Assembly (NCBI GenBank): GCA_903858015.1
Contig: CAIOGZ010000048.1
Location: 1 to 64,000, forward strand
Direction: 5' to 3'
DNA: 64,000 nucleotides
Source: an uncultured cyanobacterium
GTDB lineage: Bacteria; Cyanobacteriota; Cyanobacteriia; PCC-6307; Cyanobiaceae
Every line of letters begins with the position of its first letter. The stretch's first letter is position 1. Below are positions 16,955-25,080 of the stretch, piece by piece. The notes beneath the pieces were generated by a model that had not been told where the DNA came from, made no database searches, and saw only the letters and a list, made by a program, of their open reading frames with translations. The translations under genes and the position numbers were made by a program.

Positions 16955-17242
16955 TCAATACCGTCCTGTTTCTCGCTCCAGCCGACCGGTTTCTCGCTCC
17001 AACAGGGTTCTAGGCGAGCCGTCGGGGCCGATGAAGCTGGAAGGATCGAGGATCCAGCGATCGATCAGCTCCTCCAGTCGCCGCTGGGAAAGGGGATCCA
17101 ACACGGCGGTGCGCCGCAGGGCGTGGAGGTAGCCATCGGCATAGAGCCGCAGCTCCGATGGGCCATGGAACCGGTGGGCCAGTTCCTGGCAGGCATCGCA
17201 GAGCGACTGGAAGTGGCGGATGGCGTCTGGATGTTGCAGCAC
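16955..17242 (-). CDS. DUF6761 family cyanobacterial protein
   Basis: This 95-residue all-helical protein has the pattern AIRHFQSLCDACQEL, ELRLYADGYLHALR and LSQRRLEELIDRWILDPSSF that I associate with the cyanobacteria-specific DUF6761 family. The function is unknown. It starts with a GTG at 17242 and is divergent from the response regulator at 17429 (186-bp spacer). Its last 15 residues contain LERETGR twice, encoded by an internal short direct repeat, another case of the tandem duplications common in this window. Confidence 0.75.
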   Translation of the reverse strand: MLQHPDAIRHFQSLCDACQELAHRFHGPSELRLYADGYLHALRRTAVLDPLSQRRLEELIDRWILDPSSFIGPDGSPRTLLERETGRLERETGRY

Positions 17243-17428
17243 GTTCTGAGGGGGCTCGGGCCCATCCCACCATTCTGCCGCTTGACGCCACGGCTGTGGA
17301 AGCGGGTCGTTCGGGATGCCGCCCAGGCTTGGACGGTTTGAAAGGCATCGGCGTATCGCGGCAAATGCTCACGAATCCAGTTAGGGTGTGCTCACCTTCG
17401 TGTCCATCTGGGCTGCCAAGCACGCTGA

Positions 17429-18205
17429 ATGGTACGGGCTACCTCCCCAGACAATGGCAGCCTGGCCCGCCGGGTTCTTGTGGTAGATCCCCATGCCACC
17501 CTACGCACCGTGCTGGCGCAGCGCCTTCGCCAGGATGGCCACCTCACCGCGGCCGTGGCCAGCGCCGCCGAAGCGATCGAGATTTGCCAAGGGCAAGCCC
17601 CAGACCTTCTAGTCAGCGCCGAGTTGCTGGAAGAAACCTCAGCCCTGCGCTTGGCGTCCCAGCTCCATTGTGCGGTGATGGTGCTCACGGCCCGCTCCGG
17701 CTCTGAACCGGTGGTCTCGCTGCTCGATGCCGGGGCCGACGACGTGCTGCGTAAACCTTTCGGCTTGGAAGAACTGGCCGCCCGCTGTCGCACCTTGTTA
17801 CGCCGCAATGGCAGTGGGCTGCAAGAACGGGTCTGTGTCGGTCCGTTGGAGGTCCACCTGCTGCTGCGCCAGGTGACGCTGCGCGAGCAACCGGTCGAAC
17901 TCAGCCCGCGGGAGTTTGCCCTGCTCTGTGCCCTATTGATGCCGCCCGGCGTTGTGCGCACGCGCCAGGAGCTGTTGCGGATGGCCTGGCCCCCCTTCAG
18001 TGGCGGTCCCCGTTCGGTGGATACCCAGGTGCTCACCCTGCGGCGCAAGCTTGAACAGGCGGGTCTTGGCGAAGGGGGCGGCATCGAAACGATGCGGCAA
18101 CAGGGTTATCGCTTCAGCCTCGACACCCTCCCTGATCATGAGGAGGGCCCCAGCAGCAGCTCCTCCGTGCTGGTTAGCCCCGCCAACGGCAGCCGCCTGT
18201 TCTGA
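17429..18205 (+). CDS. OmpR/PhoB-family response regulator with an atypical receiver
   Basis: The 258-residue protein has a receiver domain (about residues 14-118) followed by a winged-helix DNA-binding domain (about 135-230) ending with the typical IETMRQQGYRFSL. In the receiver, the T and K of the switch are kept (T87 in MVLTAR, K109 in LRKPF). The phospho-acceptor position at the end of strand 3 is alanine (A64, in PDLLVSAELL) and the acidic pair is reduced to DP (VVDPHATL). It is therefore probably not controlled by ordinary Asp phosphorylation. The C-terminal 25 residues are a Ser/Glu-rich tail. No histidine kinase gene is adjacent. It could be an orphan regulator acting constitutively or through ligand or dimer control. 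Confidence 0.88.
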   Translation: MVRATSPDNGSLARRVLVVDPHATLRTVLAQRLRQDGHLTAAVASAAEAIEICQGQAPDLLVSAELLEETSALRLASQLHCAVMVLTARSGSEPVVSLLDAGADDVLRKPFGLEELAARCRTLLRRNGSGLQERVCVGPLEVHLLLRQVTLREQPVELSPREFALLCALLMPPGVVRTRQELLRMAWPPFSGGPRSVDTQVLTLRRKLEQAGLGEGGGIETMRQQGYRFSLDTLPDHEEGPSSSSSVLVSPANGSRLF

Positions 18206-18255
18206 TCTCCCCATCCAAGCCGCGCCCCAAGCCCCAGCCTTGTCTTGGAATGCCA

Positions 18256-18846
18256 TCAGCTTTGGAGCCGCAGGGCTAGACCCAGGCCTTCACCGGCCAG
18301 CATCAAGGCACTTAGCAGGGCGAGCAGCTGGTAGGTCCAGGGGGGGCTGATCCGGCCGATGCTGCTGGTGTCGAGGCCACTTGCCTGGCTAAAACGGGCC
18401 AGGAAGTCGTCGAAATCGGCCACCCGCTGGGGCAACAGGTAGGCGGGGCCCGCCATCGTCTCGCTGGCCGCTTCGCCTGGCGACGCCGATGCTGCCTTGC
18501 CTGCCGCTTCATTTGGCGCCCCAGGGTCAGGGCTTGCCGCTGGGCGGCTGCGCACGTAATAGACGCGGCCCGCTTGGCTGGTGGCCACCGGAGTGAGCCC
18601 AACCACCTCGCTCCAAGCCAGGCTCCAGCCCCGGCGCAGCAGCCAGGCGCACCAGGCGGGATGGCCTACCGCAATCCCATGCTGGTCGAGCTGCACCCCT
18701 TCGCTGGTCATCGCCAGCACCGCCAGCAGCCCCACCACCAGGGCCAGTAGCAGCAGGGGCCGCAGCTCCGGCGGGGCCAGCAGGGGCAGGGGCAGCACCA
18801 GGGCGAGGTAGAGCGCCACCAGGGTGAAGCGGATCAGCGGCGCCAT
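18256..18846 (-). CDS. Conserved cyanobacterial membrane protein
   Basis: The N-terminus has two adjacent hydrophobic segments (LIRFTLVALYLALVLPLPLL and LLLLALVVGLLAVLAM), and a third lies near the C-terminus (YQLLALLSALMLAGEGLGL). The middle is a soluble domain with strands such as GVQLDQHGIAVGHPA and RVYYVRSRP, plausibly a small beta domain facing the cytoplasm, interrupted by a Pro/Ala/Ser-rich loop. The family function is unknown to me. I chose the ATG at 18846 (196 residues); a GTG at 18879 would add 11 residues. It follows the small gene at 18885-19169 closely on the same strand. Confidence 0.7.
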   Translation of the reverse strand: MAPLIRFTLVALYLALVLPLPLLAPPELRPLLLLALVVGLLAVLAMTSEGVQLDQHGIAVGHPAWCAWLLRRGWSLAWSEVVGLTPVATSQAGRVYYVRSRPAASPDPGAPNEAAGKAASASPGEAASETMAGPAYLLPQRVADFDDFLARFSQASGLDTSSIGRISPPWTYQLLALLSALMLAGEGLGLALRLQS

Positions 18847-18884
18847 CGGATAGCGGTGGCTGCGGCTTGGGGGTTGCACGGCGC

Positions 18885-19169
18885 TCAGCGGTCTTCGGGC
18901 GAGCCCGGTAACGGTTCGATCGCGGTTGGGGGGCTGTAGCGGCCCGTGAACACCTCCTGCTCGCGGCCCTTCCAGAACTCACCGAGCCGCATCAGGTCGG
19001 CGTGGGCCTCCTGCAGGCTGGTCAGATACTCCTGGGGTTCCATCGTGGCTTTGGCCTCCTTCAGTTTGGCGATCCGCAGCAAGTGCCAGATCCAGGGTTT
19101 GCCCATCTCGTTGCGGGCCTCGAAGTAACGGGCCAGATCCTCGGAGCGGGGCTGGGGAGAGGTTGGCAT
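18885..19169 (-). CDS. Conserved hypothetical protein, small
   Basis: The 94-residue soluble protein begins MPTSPQPRSEDLARYFEAR. Its core, MGKPWIWHLLRIAKLKEAK and LQEAHADLMRLGEFWKGRE, is strongly helical with conserved-looking aromatic residues, which argues for a real gene. It ends in a Pro-rich tail. No family or function is recognised. The frame is open upstream to 19304, but that part looks like spacer. It is likely co-transcribed with the membrane protein gene downstream. Confidence 0.65.
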   Translation of the reverse strand: MPTSPQPRSEDLARYFEARNEMGKPWIWHLLRIAKLKEAKATMEPQEYLTSLQEAHADLMRLGEFWKGREQEVFTGRYSPPTAIEPLPGSPEDR

Positions 19170-19300
19170 CGATCTACCAGGGCGGTCTGCGTTACCCCAC
19201 CCTATGGAACGCCATCGGCAAGCTGTGGCCGGCTCACCGAGAGGATTGCCCGCCCCGCAGCCCAGGGGGCCGATCGCGAAGCGCTGCAGGCCGCAAGGCT

Positions 19301-20950
19301 TCAATCGGGCAGCTTCCAGGCATTGAGGCCCAGATCGGCGCCGATGCGGTGGGCGCAGGCAAAACCACTGAAGGCCACGGCGTTGAGGCCCTGGCCGGGG
19401 AAGCAGGAATCGCCCACGCAGTAGAGGCCGCTGATGCCGGTGCGGTTGAAGGGCATCGGCAGCAGGCCCGGCAGGCGCAGCGCGGGGATCGGTCCATAGC
19501 TGCCGCCGCTGCGGCCCAGGAAGCGGCGGTGGCTGCGGGGGGTGCCCACCTCCCGGTGGGTGATGGCGCCGGCCAGGCCCGGCAGGATCGCCTCAAGGCG
19601 GCTGATCAGCCGGTTGGCATCGGCTTCCTTCTTGGCGGCATAGGCCGATGGCGAAAGCCCTTGCCAGGCCTCCATCGAGGAGGGCGTGAAGCTGTGCACG
19701 ATCTGGTGGCCGGCCGGGGCCAGGCAGGGATCGAGCAGCGACGGCATCGACACGAACACCGTGCCCTGTTCGGCCTCGAGATCCTCCCAGCGCTCCAGCA
19801 GCAGGTGGTGCACGTGGGTGCCCGGCGGGATCGCGTCGGCGCGCACGCCCAGGTGCAGGGAGAGGAAGGAGGGGGAGGGTTTATAGCGGCGACGCCAGGT
19901 GCGCTCGGCGGCGGGGGTGTCGGGGCCATCGACCAGGGTCTGGCCGGCCATCCCCTCGCCTGGGGGCTGTTGCCCGCCGCCTTCAGCGCTCAAGCTGGCG
20001 CCGCTGGGTGGTTGGGCGCTGCCATCCGGATCGCCAAAGGTGTCCCAGCGGGTGGCGTTGCTCACCACCCGCCGGGCCCGGATCTGCTCGCCGCTGGCCA
20101 GCCGCACCCCCACGGCCTTGCCGTTCTCCAGCAGCACCTTCACCACCCGGGCCCGGTAGCGGATCGTGCCGCCATGGCGCTCCAGGCCGGCCACCAACTT
20201 TTCGGCGATCACCCCGACGCCACCTTGGGGGTAGTTGATGCCGCCGGCATGGCGATCGGAGAACACCATGCCCGCATTGATCATCGGCGTGCGATCGGCG
20301 GGCATCACGCTCCAGCAGAAGCACTCCATATCGATGAAACGGAGCAGGGCCGGATCCTGGATGTGGGCCCGGGCCACAGCGCCCACATTGACCGGCAGCC
20401 AGCGGGCCAAGCCCAGGCAGGCCAGGGGTGCCCGCAGGAACACCTTGGCCAGGTAGGCCGGATCCTCCAGCGATAGGAGCGGCATGGCATCGAGGCAGCG
20501 GAACACCTGCCAGCAGCTGTCGTAGAAGGCCCGGATGCCCCTGGCCTCATGGGGAAAGCGGGCGCTGAGGTCGGCGATGAAGCGTTCGTAGTCGCGGTCG
20601 ACGGCCAGGCTGAGGCCATCGGGCAGGTGGTACTGGAGCTGGACCGGATCGGCGATGGTGGGGCAGTGCTCGCCCACATCGGCCAGGGCGCGGGTGAGCA
20701 GGTTGGTGTGGCCCTTCTGGCCGAAGCCAAAAATCATCGAAGCGCCCACATCAAAGGTGTAGCCCTGGCGTTTGAAGCTGCCGCCGCTGCCGCCCGGAAT
20801 TAGATAGCGCTCCAGCACCAGCACCTTCGCCCCCTTGGCGGCTAACTGGGAGGCGGTAACCAGGCCGCCGATGCCGGAGCCGATCACGACCACATCCCAG
20901 GCGGCTTGATCCGACGCGACGAGGGGGGCGGAGCTGGTGCTGAGGGTCAC
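19301..20950 (-). CDS. crtH: Carotene isomerase CrtH/CrtISO
   Basis: CrtISO converts poly-cis-lycopene to all-trans-lycopene in cyanobacterial and plant carotenoid synthesis. The 549-residue flavoprotein has an FAD Rossmann motif (WDVVVIGSGIGGLVTASQL) with the following LVLERYLIPGGSGGSF. It then shows TFDVGASMIFGFG, DMECFCWSV, GGINYPQGGVGVIAEKL, TPRSHRRFLGR, and the C-terminal FAD contact GLYCVGDSCFPGQGLNAVAFSG split over conserved glycines. About 40 residues between FGDPDG and ERTWRR are a low-complexity insertion. I use the GTG at 20950; a TTG one codon earlier is the other option. The region upstream holds four AGGAACC-like repeats but no clear promoter. Confidence 0.94.
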   Translation of the reverse strand: MTLSTSSAPLVASDQAAWDVVVIGSGIGGLVTASQLAAKGAKVLVLERYLIPGGSGGSFKRQGYTFDVGASMIFGFGQKGHTNLLTRALADVGEHCPTIADPVQLQYHLPDGLSLAVDRDYERFIADLSARFPHEARGIRAFYDSCWQVFRCLDAMPLLSLEDPAYLAKVFLRAPLACLGLARWLPVNVGAVARAHIQDPALLRFIDMECFCWSVMPADRTPMINAGMVFSDRHAGGINYPQGGVGVIAEKLVAGLERHGGTIRYRARVVKVLLENGKAVGVRLASGEQIRARRVVSNATRWDTFGDPDGSAQPPSGASLSAEGGGQQPPGEGMAGQTLVDGPDTPAAERTWRRRYKPSPSFLSLHLGVRADAIPPGTHVHHLLLERWEDLEAEQGTVFVSMPSLLDPCLAPAGHQIVHSFTPSSMEAWQGLSPSAYAAKKEADANRLISRLEAILPGLAGAITHREVGTPRSHRRFLGRSGGSYGPIPALRLPGLLPMPFNRTGISGLYCVGDSCFPGQGLNAVAFSGFACAHRIGADLGLNAWKLPD

Positions 20951-21155
20951 CAAAAAGCTTGCTGCGGCAGCGGTGAGCCTAGGAAGCAGGGTTGACCTTA
21001 GGAACCCAGGCGGATCCGGGCAATCGGAACGGAGCTCTAGGAACCGGGGCTGAGCTCAGGAACCCTCCGAATTGATGGGATCCAGCCATTGGCCAAGGGG
21101 TCTTCGGATCGGCTGCTTGGCCTCAGCATGGGAATGGCCAGGCGCAGGCAGTGGC

Positions 21156-21428
21156 TCAGGACCCGATCGGCAGCGGGCAAAGCAGCTGGACGGGTTGGAG
21201 GATGGTGCGCCAATCGCCGTTGGCGGTGCTCACCTCCAGGCCGATCGAGGCCTGGCCAGCATCGGGGCCGAGACCTTCCAGCCAGCCTGTGGCATCTCGG
21301 ATGGCCTCTTCGATCGAGTCGTAGAAGCCGTCGAGGTGGGGGTGGGGCTGGGAGAGGGGGTCAATCAGCCGGTAGGCCTTGGGCGACTGCTGGCGGGATA
21401 GGCGGGGGTGGCTGCTCAGGGATGCCAT
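21156..21428 (-). CDS. Conserved picocyanobacterial hypothetical protein
   Basis: The 90-residue protein starts at MASLSSHPRLSR. Its centre, KAYRLIDPLSQPHPHLDGFYDSI followed by EEAIRDATGWLEG and IGLEVSTANGDWRTIL, reads like a small alpha/beta fold of the sort annotated as a conserved cyanobacterial hypothetical. No catalytic motif is seen. The open frame upstream of the ATG is long but unrelated in composition. Confidence 0.6.
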   Translation of the reverse strand: MASLSSHPRLSRQQSPKAYRLIDPLSQPHPHLDGFYDSIEEAIRDATGWLEGLGPDAGQASIGLEVSTANGDWRTILQPVQLLCPLPIGS

Positions 21429-21564
21429 CACGGTGAACCTGGGGAACGGCAACTTAGGCAATGTGCCGGATGCATGGCTGTCACCGTAGACACCGGAGTG
21501 ACCTTTGGCTAGTCGGAGGCGGAGCAGCTGCAGCGGTGTCGCAACGGCGGGCGCCCTTGGTCCC

Positions 21565-22023
21565 TCAGTCATCCAGCCGCAGCCAGCTGGCTGCGTCGCG
21601 GGCCGCCTTCGCCTGCCCCTGCTGATGGCCCAGGGCAAAGCAGCCGGAGGCCGCCAGCACTAATGCCACCGCTAGGGCGCCATCGCTGCGGCGGCGTTCT
21701 TCGCCAGCGGGCCCAGGTTCCGCGCCCTGGGGGGCCCAGAGCGAACTGGCCACGGTGGCCAGCAGGAAGGCGCCGATCGCCTGGCTGGTAAGGCCATAGA
21801 GGAAAGGAAGCGCCGTGCGGCGCCCCAGGCCGTGCCACAGCAGGGCCGGCAGCCCCACCAGCGGCAGGGCGCAGGCTGCCGCCCAGGCCCAGCGCTGGGC
21901 CGGGTGATCGGCTAAGCGGCGCGCCATCGCCTTGGCCCGCTTCGCCTGGCGTACTTGGCTTGCTGCCTTGGCCGGGGGGGGCTTCGTTGCCACAGTTAGT
22001 TTCATTCCCGCCGCTGGTTTCAT
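21565..22023 (-). CDS. Predicted membrane protein coupled to hisIE
   Basis: The 152-residue protein has a basic N-terminus (KAASQVRQAKRAKAMARRL), then two or three hydrophobic segments (WAWAAACALPLVGLPALLW, FLYGLTSQAIGAFLLATVASSL and GALAVALVLAASGCFALG). It matches no family I know. The ATG at 22023 overlaps the hisIE stop by 4 bp (ATGA), which is the reason for choosing it over the longer open frame. The overlap suggests translational coupling, although nothing in the sequence links it to histidine synthesis. Confidence 0.7.
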   Translation of the reverse strand: MKPAAGMKLTVATKPPPAKAASQVRQAKRAKAMARRLADHPAQRWAWAAACALPLVGLPALLWHGLGRRTALPFLYGLTSQAIGAFLLATVASSLWAPQGAEPGPAGEERRRSDGALAVALVLAASGCFALGHQQGQAKAARDAASWLRLDD

Positions 22024-22871
22024 TGCCGCCGCGGCGCACCGCGCCGCGCCGCCAGCACCTCCAGCACCTGGCGCCAACCGACGCCGTGGTGGGCCAGGGC
22101 CACCTGCAGGTGAAACACCAGATCGGCGGCCTCGCCAGCGATCGCTGCCGGATCGTTGTCCTTGCAGGCCATCACAAACTCGGCGCTTTCCTCGCCGATC
22201 TTTTTGAGGATGCGGTTATCGCCCCCCTCCAGCAGCCGATTGGTGTAGCTGCCGGCTTCGGGCTGATCCCGGCGCCCTTCGATCACCCGCATTAATTCGG
22301 TGCAGGCATCGGCCGGCGGCGGCGCGGCGCTGGCGCCGCCGCCGCTAGGGCTGCTGCCCTGGTCGTAGAAGCAGCTGCGGGCGCCGGTATGGCAGGCCAC
22401 CGCACCCACCTGTTCCACCGTCAATAGCAGCACGTCGGCGTCGCAGTCGTAGCGCAGGCCCCGCAGTTTCTGGAAATGGCCGCTGCTGGCGCCCTTATGC
22501 CACAGCTCCTGGCGCGATCGGCTCCAGTAATGCACCTCACCGCTGGCCAGGGAGTGCTCCAGGGCTTCGCGGTTCATCCAGGCCACCATCAGCACGGCGC
22601 CATCGAGCCAGTCCTGCGCCACCGCTGGGATCAGGCCGGCTTCGTTGAAGCGCAGGCTGGCGGCCAGCGCCGGATCCGGCAGGGCCGGGACCGCCAGGGC
22701 CGGGACCGGCAGGCCCAATTCCGGTAGGGCCGGGCCTGCGGCAGAACGCTCGCCACTGCAGCCGGCGACACTGCTGCTGGTTTCGCTGGTGGCGGCTTCA
22801 GCACAGGTGGCTTCGCTGCCCGCCATGGCTGGCTGGGCGCTGGATTCGGTGCGCTGAAAGGAGCTGGACAT
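22020..22871 (-). CDS. hisIE: Bifunctional phosphoribosyl-AMP cyclohydrolase / phosphoribosyl-ATP pyrophosphatase
   Basis: HisIE carries out steps two and three of histidine synthesis. The HisI domain shows VLMVAWMNREALEHSL, YWSRSRQELWHKGASSGH and the metal-binding RYDCDADVLLL...ACHTG region. The HisE domain shows LLEGGDNRILKKIGEESAEF and GEAADLVFHLQVALAHHGV. The order (I then E) is normal. The first ~70 residues before LRFNEAGLIPAV are low-complexity Ala/Pro/Ser and partly encoded by a 15-bp tandem duplication (22680-22709); this is longer than the usual family N-terminus. I start at MSSSFQRT (ATG 22871). A later start is possible but no obvious one lies close to the domain. Confidence 0.93.
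   Translation of the reverse strand: MSSSFQRTESSAQPAMAGSEATCAEAATSETSSSVAGCSGERSAAGPALPELGLPVPALAVPALPDPALAASLRFNEAGLIPAVAQDWLDGAVLMVAWMNREALEHSLASGEVHYWSRSRQELWHKGASSGHFQKLRGLRYDCDADVLLLTVEQVGAVACHTGARSCFYDQGSSPSGGGASAAPPPADACTELMRVIEGRRDQPEAGSYTNRLLEGGDNRILKKIGEESAEFVMACKDNDPAAIAGEAADLVFHLQVALAHHGVGWRQVLEVLAARRGAPRRQ
22680..22709. repeat. 15-bp in-frame tandem duplication inside hisIE
   Basis: The unit CAGGGCCGGGACCG plus one base occurs twice in a row, within the low-complexity N-terminal region of HisIE. Being a multiple of three it keeps the frame and extends a PAL-type repeat. Confidence 0.8.
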
Positions 22872-23004
22872 CGGCAGGGATGAATCGCGCACAACCACAG
22901 GAGGGGAACCAGGCCATGCGGGCGTTCAACCAGGCCAAGCCGGGGCTTTACCTAGCCGCTCGCACCGTAACGGCACCATTCTGGACCTCGCCCTGCAGGA
23001 GGCC

Positions 23005-23088
23005 TCCACCGCGAGCCACCCACCGCGAGCCACCCACCGCAAGCCACCCAGCGCAAGCCCATCACCGCAAGCCCGCCACGGCAAGCCC
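23005..23088. repeat. 14-bp tandem repeat, six copies
   Basis: Six consecutive 14-bp units on the theme CCCACCGCAAGCCA occupy the spacer between the divergent hisIE and 6-PTPS-like genes. The first three are nearly identical and the others drift. The length is not a multiple of three per unit, so this is not a coding repeat. Confidence 0.9.
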
Positions 23089-23164
23089 CCTGCCCACGAG
23101 GCAAGGCGATCCGGCGCTGGGCAGGGGCCTGCTGCAGGGCTCCACTCCTCGGTACGGTTTGGTG

Positions 23165-23635
23165 ATGCATCAGCCGGCCGCCCACACCTGCAGCAAGCGC
23201 TTCAGCGGCTACCCCTGCTGCCATCGCCAGTGGCGCCACAGCGGCCACTGCCGCTTTGTGCATGGCTACAGCCGCAGCTTCACCTTCTGGTTCGCCGCCC
23301 AGCAGCTCGATCCCCATGGCTTCGTGGTGGATTTCTCCGACCTGGGCGAGCTGGAACAACGCCTGGCCCATCAGTTTGACCACACCTTCTTGGTGAATGC
23401 CGACGACCCGCTGCTGCCCCAGTGGCAGGCCCTGCACGGCCAGGGCGCCCTCGACCTGCGGGTGATGGCCAACGTCGGCATGGAGGCCAGCGCCGAGCTG
23501 GTTTGGGGCTGGGCCAACGACCTGCTGCGGCGTCGCGATGGCGGCCGCAGCTGCTGCTGGCGCACCGAGGCCCGCGAAAACGAAAAAAACGCCGCCTGCT
23601 ACAGCGCCACGCCCGACTGGTTCAGGTCAAGCTAA
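23165..23635 (+). CDS. 6-pyruvoyl-tetrahydropterin synthase / 6-carboxytetrahydropterin synthase-like protein
   Basis: The 156-residue protein has the T-fold family landmarks: a histidine in PCCHRQWRH, a candidate catalytic Cys in GHCRFVHGY, the strand FTFWFAAQQLDPHGFVVDFSDL and the FDHTFL catalytic pair (Asp-His). The family makes pterin or queuosine precursors from dihydroneopterin triphosphate. One of the three zinc-binding histidines is different: the usual LHGH is VHGY here. Picocyanobacteria commonly carry a divergent form annotated as 6-carboxytetrahydropterin synthase, so the exact product is uncertain. The start is the ATG at 23165. The gene is divergent from hisIE. Confidence 0.8.
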   Translation: MHQPAAHTCSKRFSGYPCCHRQWRHSGHCRFVHGYSRSFTFWFAAQQLDPHGFVVDFSDLGELEQRLAHQFDHTFLVNADDPLLPQWQALHGQGALDLRVMANVGMEASAELVWGWANDLLRRRDGGRSCCWRTEARENEKNAACYSATPDWFRSS

Positions 23636-23770
23636 GGCGGCCATCCCGCCGCTGGATCGGCGCTCGACGCTGTCCGGGTGTCCGCAGGCGGCGGAATCGC
23701 GGCTGGCTGCCTTGGCTGCAGCGGCTCAGGAGTTGTTGATGGCTCCTGGGGCTAGCCGGCTCGCTTGCAT

Positions 23771-23790
23771 CCCTTGTCTATGGTCAAGGG
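23771..23790. repeat. Inverted repeat upstream of the CobW gene
   Basis: CCCTTG at 23771-23776 pairs with CAAGGG at 23785-23790 across an 8-nt loop; with one bulge the stem extends by a few more bases on each side. It lies about 50 bp before the CobW start, so it could be an operator or a leader hairpin. It does not resemble the Zur box I know from cyanobacteria. Confidence 0.35.
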
Positions 23791-23838
23791 GATCCGCCGG
23801 CTCGCTCGGCCCCTAGGGCAGTCCAGCCTTCTCTCCCG

Positions 23839-25080
23839 ATGACCAGCACCCGCCCCCTAGCGTCCGCTACCCCGGCAGCCGCCGCTGCAGCCGGCGCGTC
23901 CGCGGCCGCCGCTGCCGCCAGCAGCGCCGCGCTGATCGAGCCGCTGCCCGCCGCCCTGCCGGTCACGATCCTCACCGGCTTCTTGGGGGCGGGCAAAACC
24001 ACCCTGCTCAACCACATCCTCACCAACCAAGAAGGCCTCAAAACGGCGGTGCTGGTGAATGAATTCGGTGAGATCGGCATCGACAACGACCTGATCGTGG
24101 CCACCGGCGACGACATGGTGGAGCTCAGCAATGGCTGCATCTGCTGCACGATCAATGGGGAGCTGCTGGAGGCCGTGTACCGCATCCTGGAGCGCCCCGA
24201 GAAGGTGGATTACCTGGTGGTCGAAACCACCGGCCTGGCTGATCCGTTGCCGGTGGCGATGACCTTTTTGGGCAGCGACCTGCGCGACCTCACCCGTCTT
24301 GATTCGATCATCACCCTCGTGGATGCCGAAAACTTCGGAGCCGAGATTCTCGAGGGTGACGTGGCCCGCTCCCAGATCGTCTATGGCGACATGATCCTGC
24401 TGAATAAATGCGATTTAGTTGAGGAGCAGCGGCTGCAGGAGTTGGAGGCGGAGCTGCTGGAGATCAAGCCCGAGGCCCGCATCCTGCGCTCGGTCAAGGG
24501 CGCCGTGCCGCTGCCGCTGCTGCTGAGCGTCGGCCTGTTCGAGAGCGACAAGGTGGTGGCCGGGCAGAACCACGAAGCCTGCGACCACGACCACGGTGTC
24601 TGCCTGCATGAGCATGAAGCAGGGCACGACCATGATCAGGCCAAGCATGACCCTGCCAAGCCTGGGCACGAAGAGCATGATCACGCCGGCCATGACCACA
24701 GCGCTTGCGACCATGATCATCACCACGAGCACGCCCATCACCACGAGCATGGCGCCCATCCCGATCACCAGGCGATCGAAGGGTTTACCTCCCTTTCTTT
24801 TGCCAGCGATGGCCCCTTCTCGCTGCGCAAGTTTCAGAACTTTCTCGATAACCAGATGCCCCAGGGAGTGTTCCGCGCCAAGGGGATCCTCTGGTTCAAC
24901 GAAAGCGAGCGGCGCCACATCTTCCACCTGGCCGGCAAGCGCTTCTCGATCGACGACACCGATTGGAGCGGTCCCCGCAAAAACCAACTGGTGCTGATCG
25001 GCAAGGGCCTCGACCATCCCAACCTGCGCCGCCAGCTGCAGGCCTGCGTGGCCAAGGATGCCGGCAAGGGGTTCGGCTGA
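23839..25080 (+). CDS. CobW/COG0523-family GTPase with His-rich metal-binding tract
   Basis: COG0523 proteins are G3E GTPases that act as metal chaperones (zinc, cobalt or other). Walker A is in GFLGAGKTTL (K53), the metal motif GCICC at about residues 99-103 (CXCC), ETTG follows, and the guanine-specific NKCD lies in ILLNKCDLVEE. A long His/Asp/Glu-rich tract (roughly residues 240-312) is typical of zinc-handling members, and the CobW C-terminal domain (FSLRKFQNFLDN to LVLIGKGLD) follows. The first 38 residues are Ala-rich and unusual. Which metal cannot be told from sequence; zinc is the most common for His-rich forms. Confidence 0.9.
   Translation: MTSTRPLASATPAAAAAAGASAAAAAASSAALIEPLPAALPVTILTGFLGAGKTTLLNHILTNQEGLKTAVLVNEFGEIGIDNDLIVATGDDMVELSNGCICCTINGELLEAVYRILERPEKVDYLVVETTGLADPLPVAMTFLGSDLRDLTRLDSIITLVDAENFGAEILEGDVARSQIVYGDMILLNKCDLVEEQRLQELEAELLEIKPEARILRSVKGAVPLPLLLSVGLFESDKVVAGQNHEACDHDHGVCLHEHEAGHDHDQAKHDPAKPGHEEHDHAGHDHSACDHDHHHEHAHHHEHGAHPDHQAIEGFTSLSFASDGPFSLRKFQNFLDNQMPQGVFRAKGILWFNESERRHIFHLAGKRFSIDDTDWSGPRKNQLVLIGKGLDHPNLRRQLQACVAKDAGKGFG

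Noticed and set aside
23005..23088. Possible CRISPR array
   Set aside because: The 14-bp units are directly adjacent with no spacers, so this is a simple tandem repeat.
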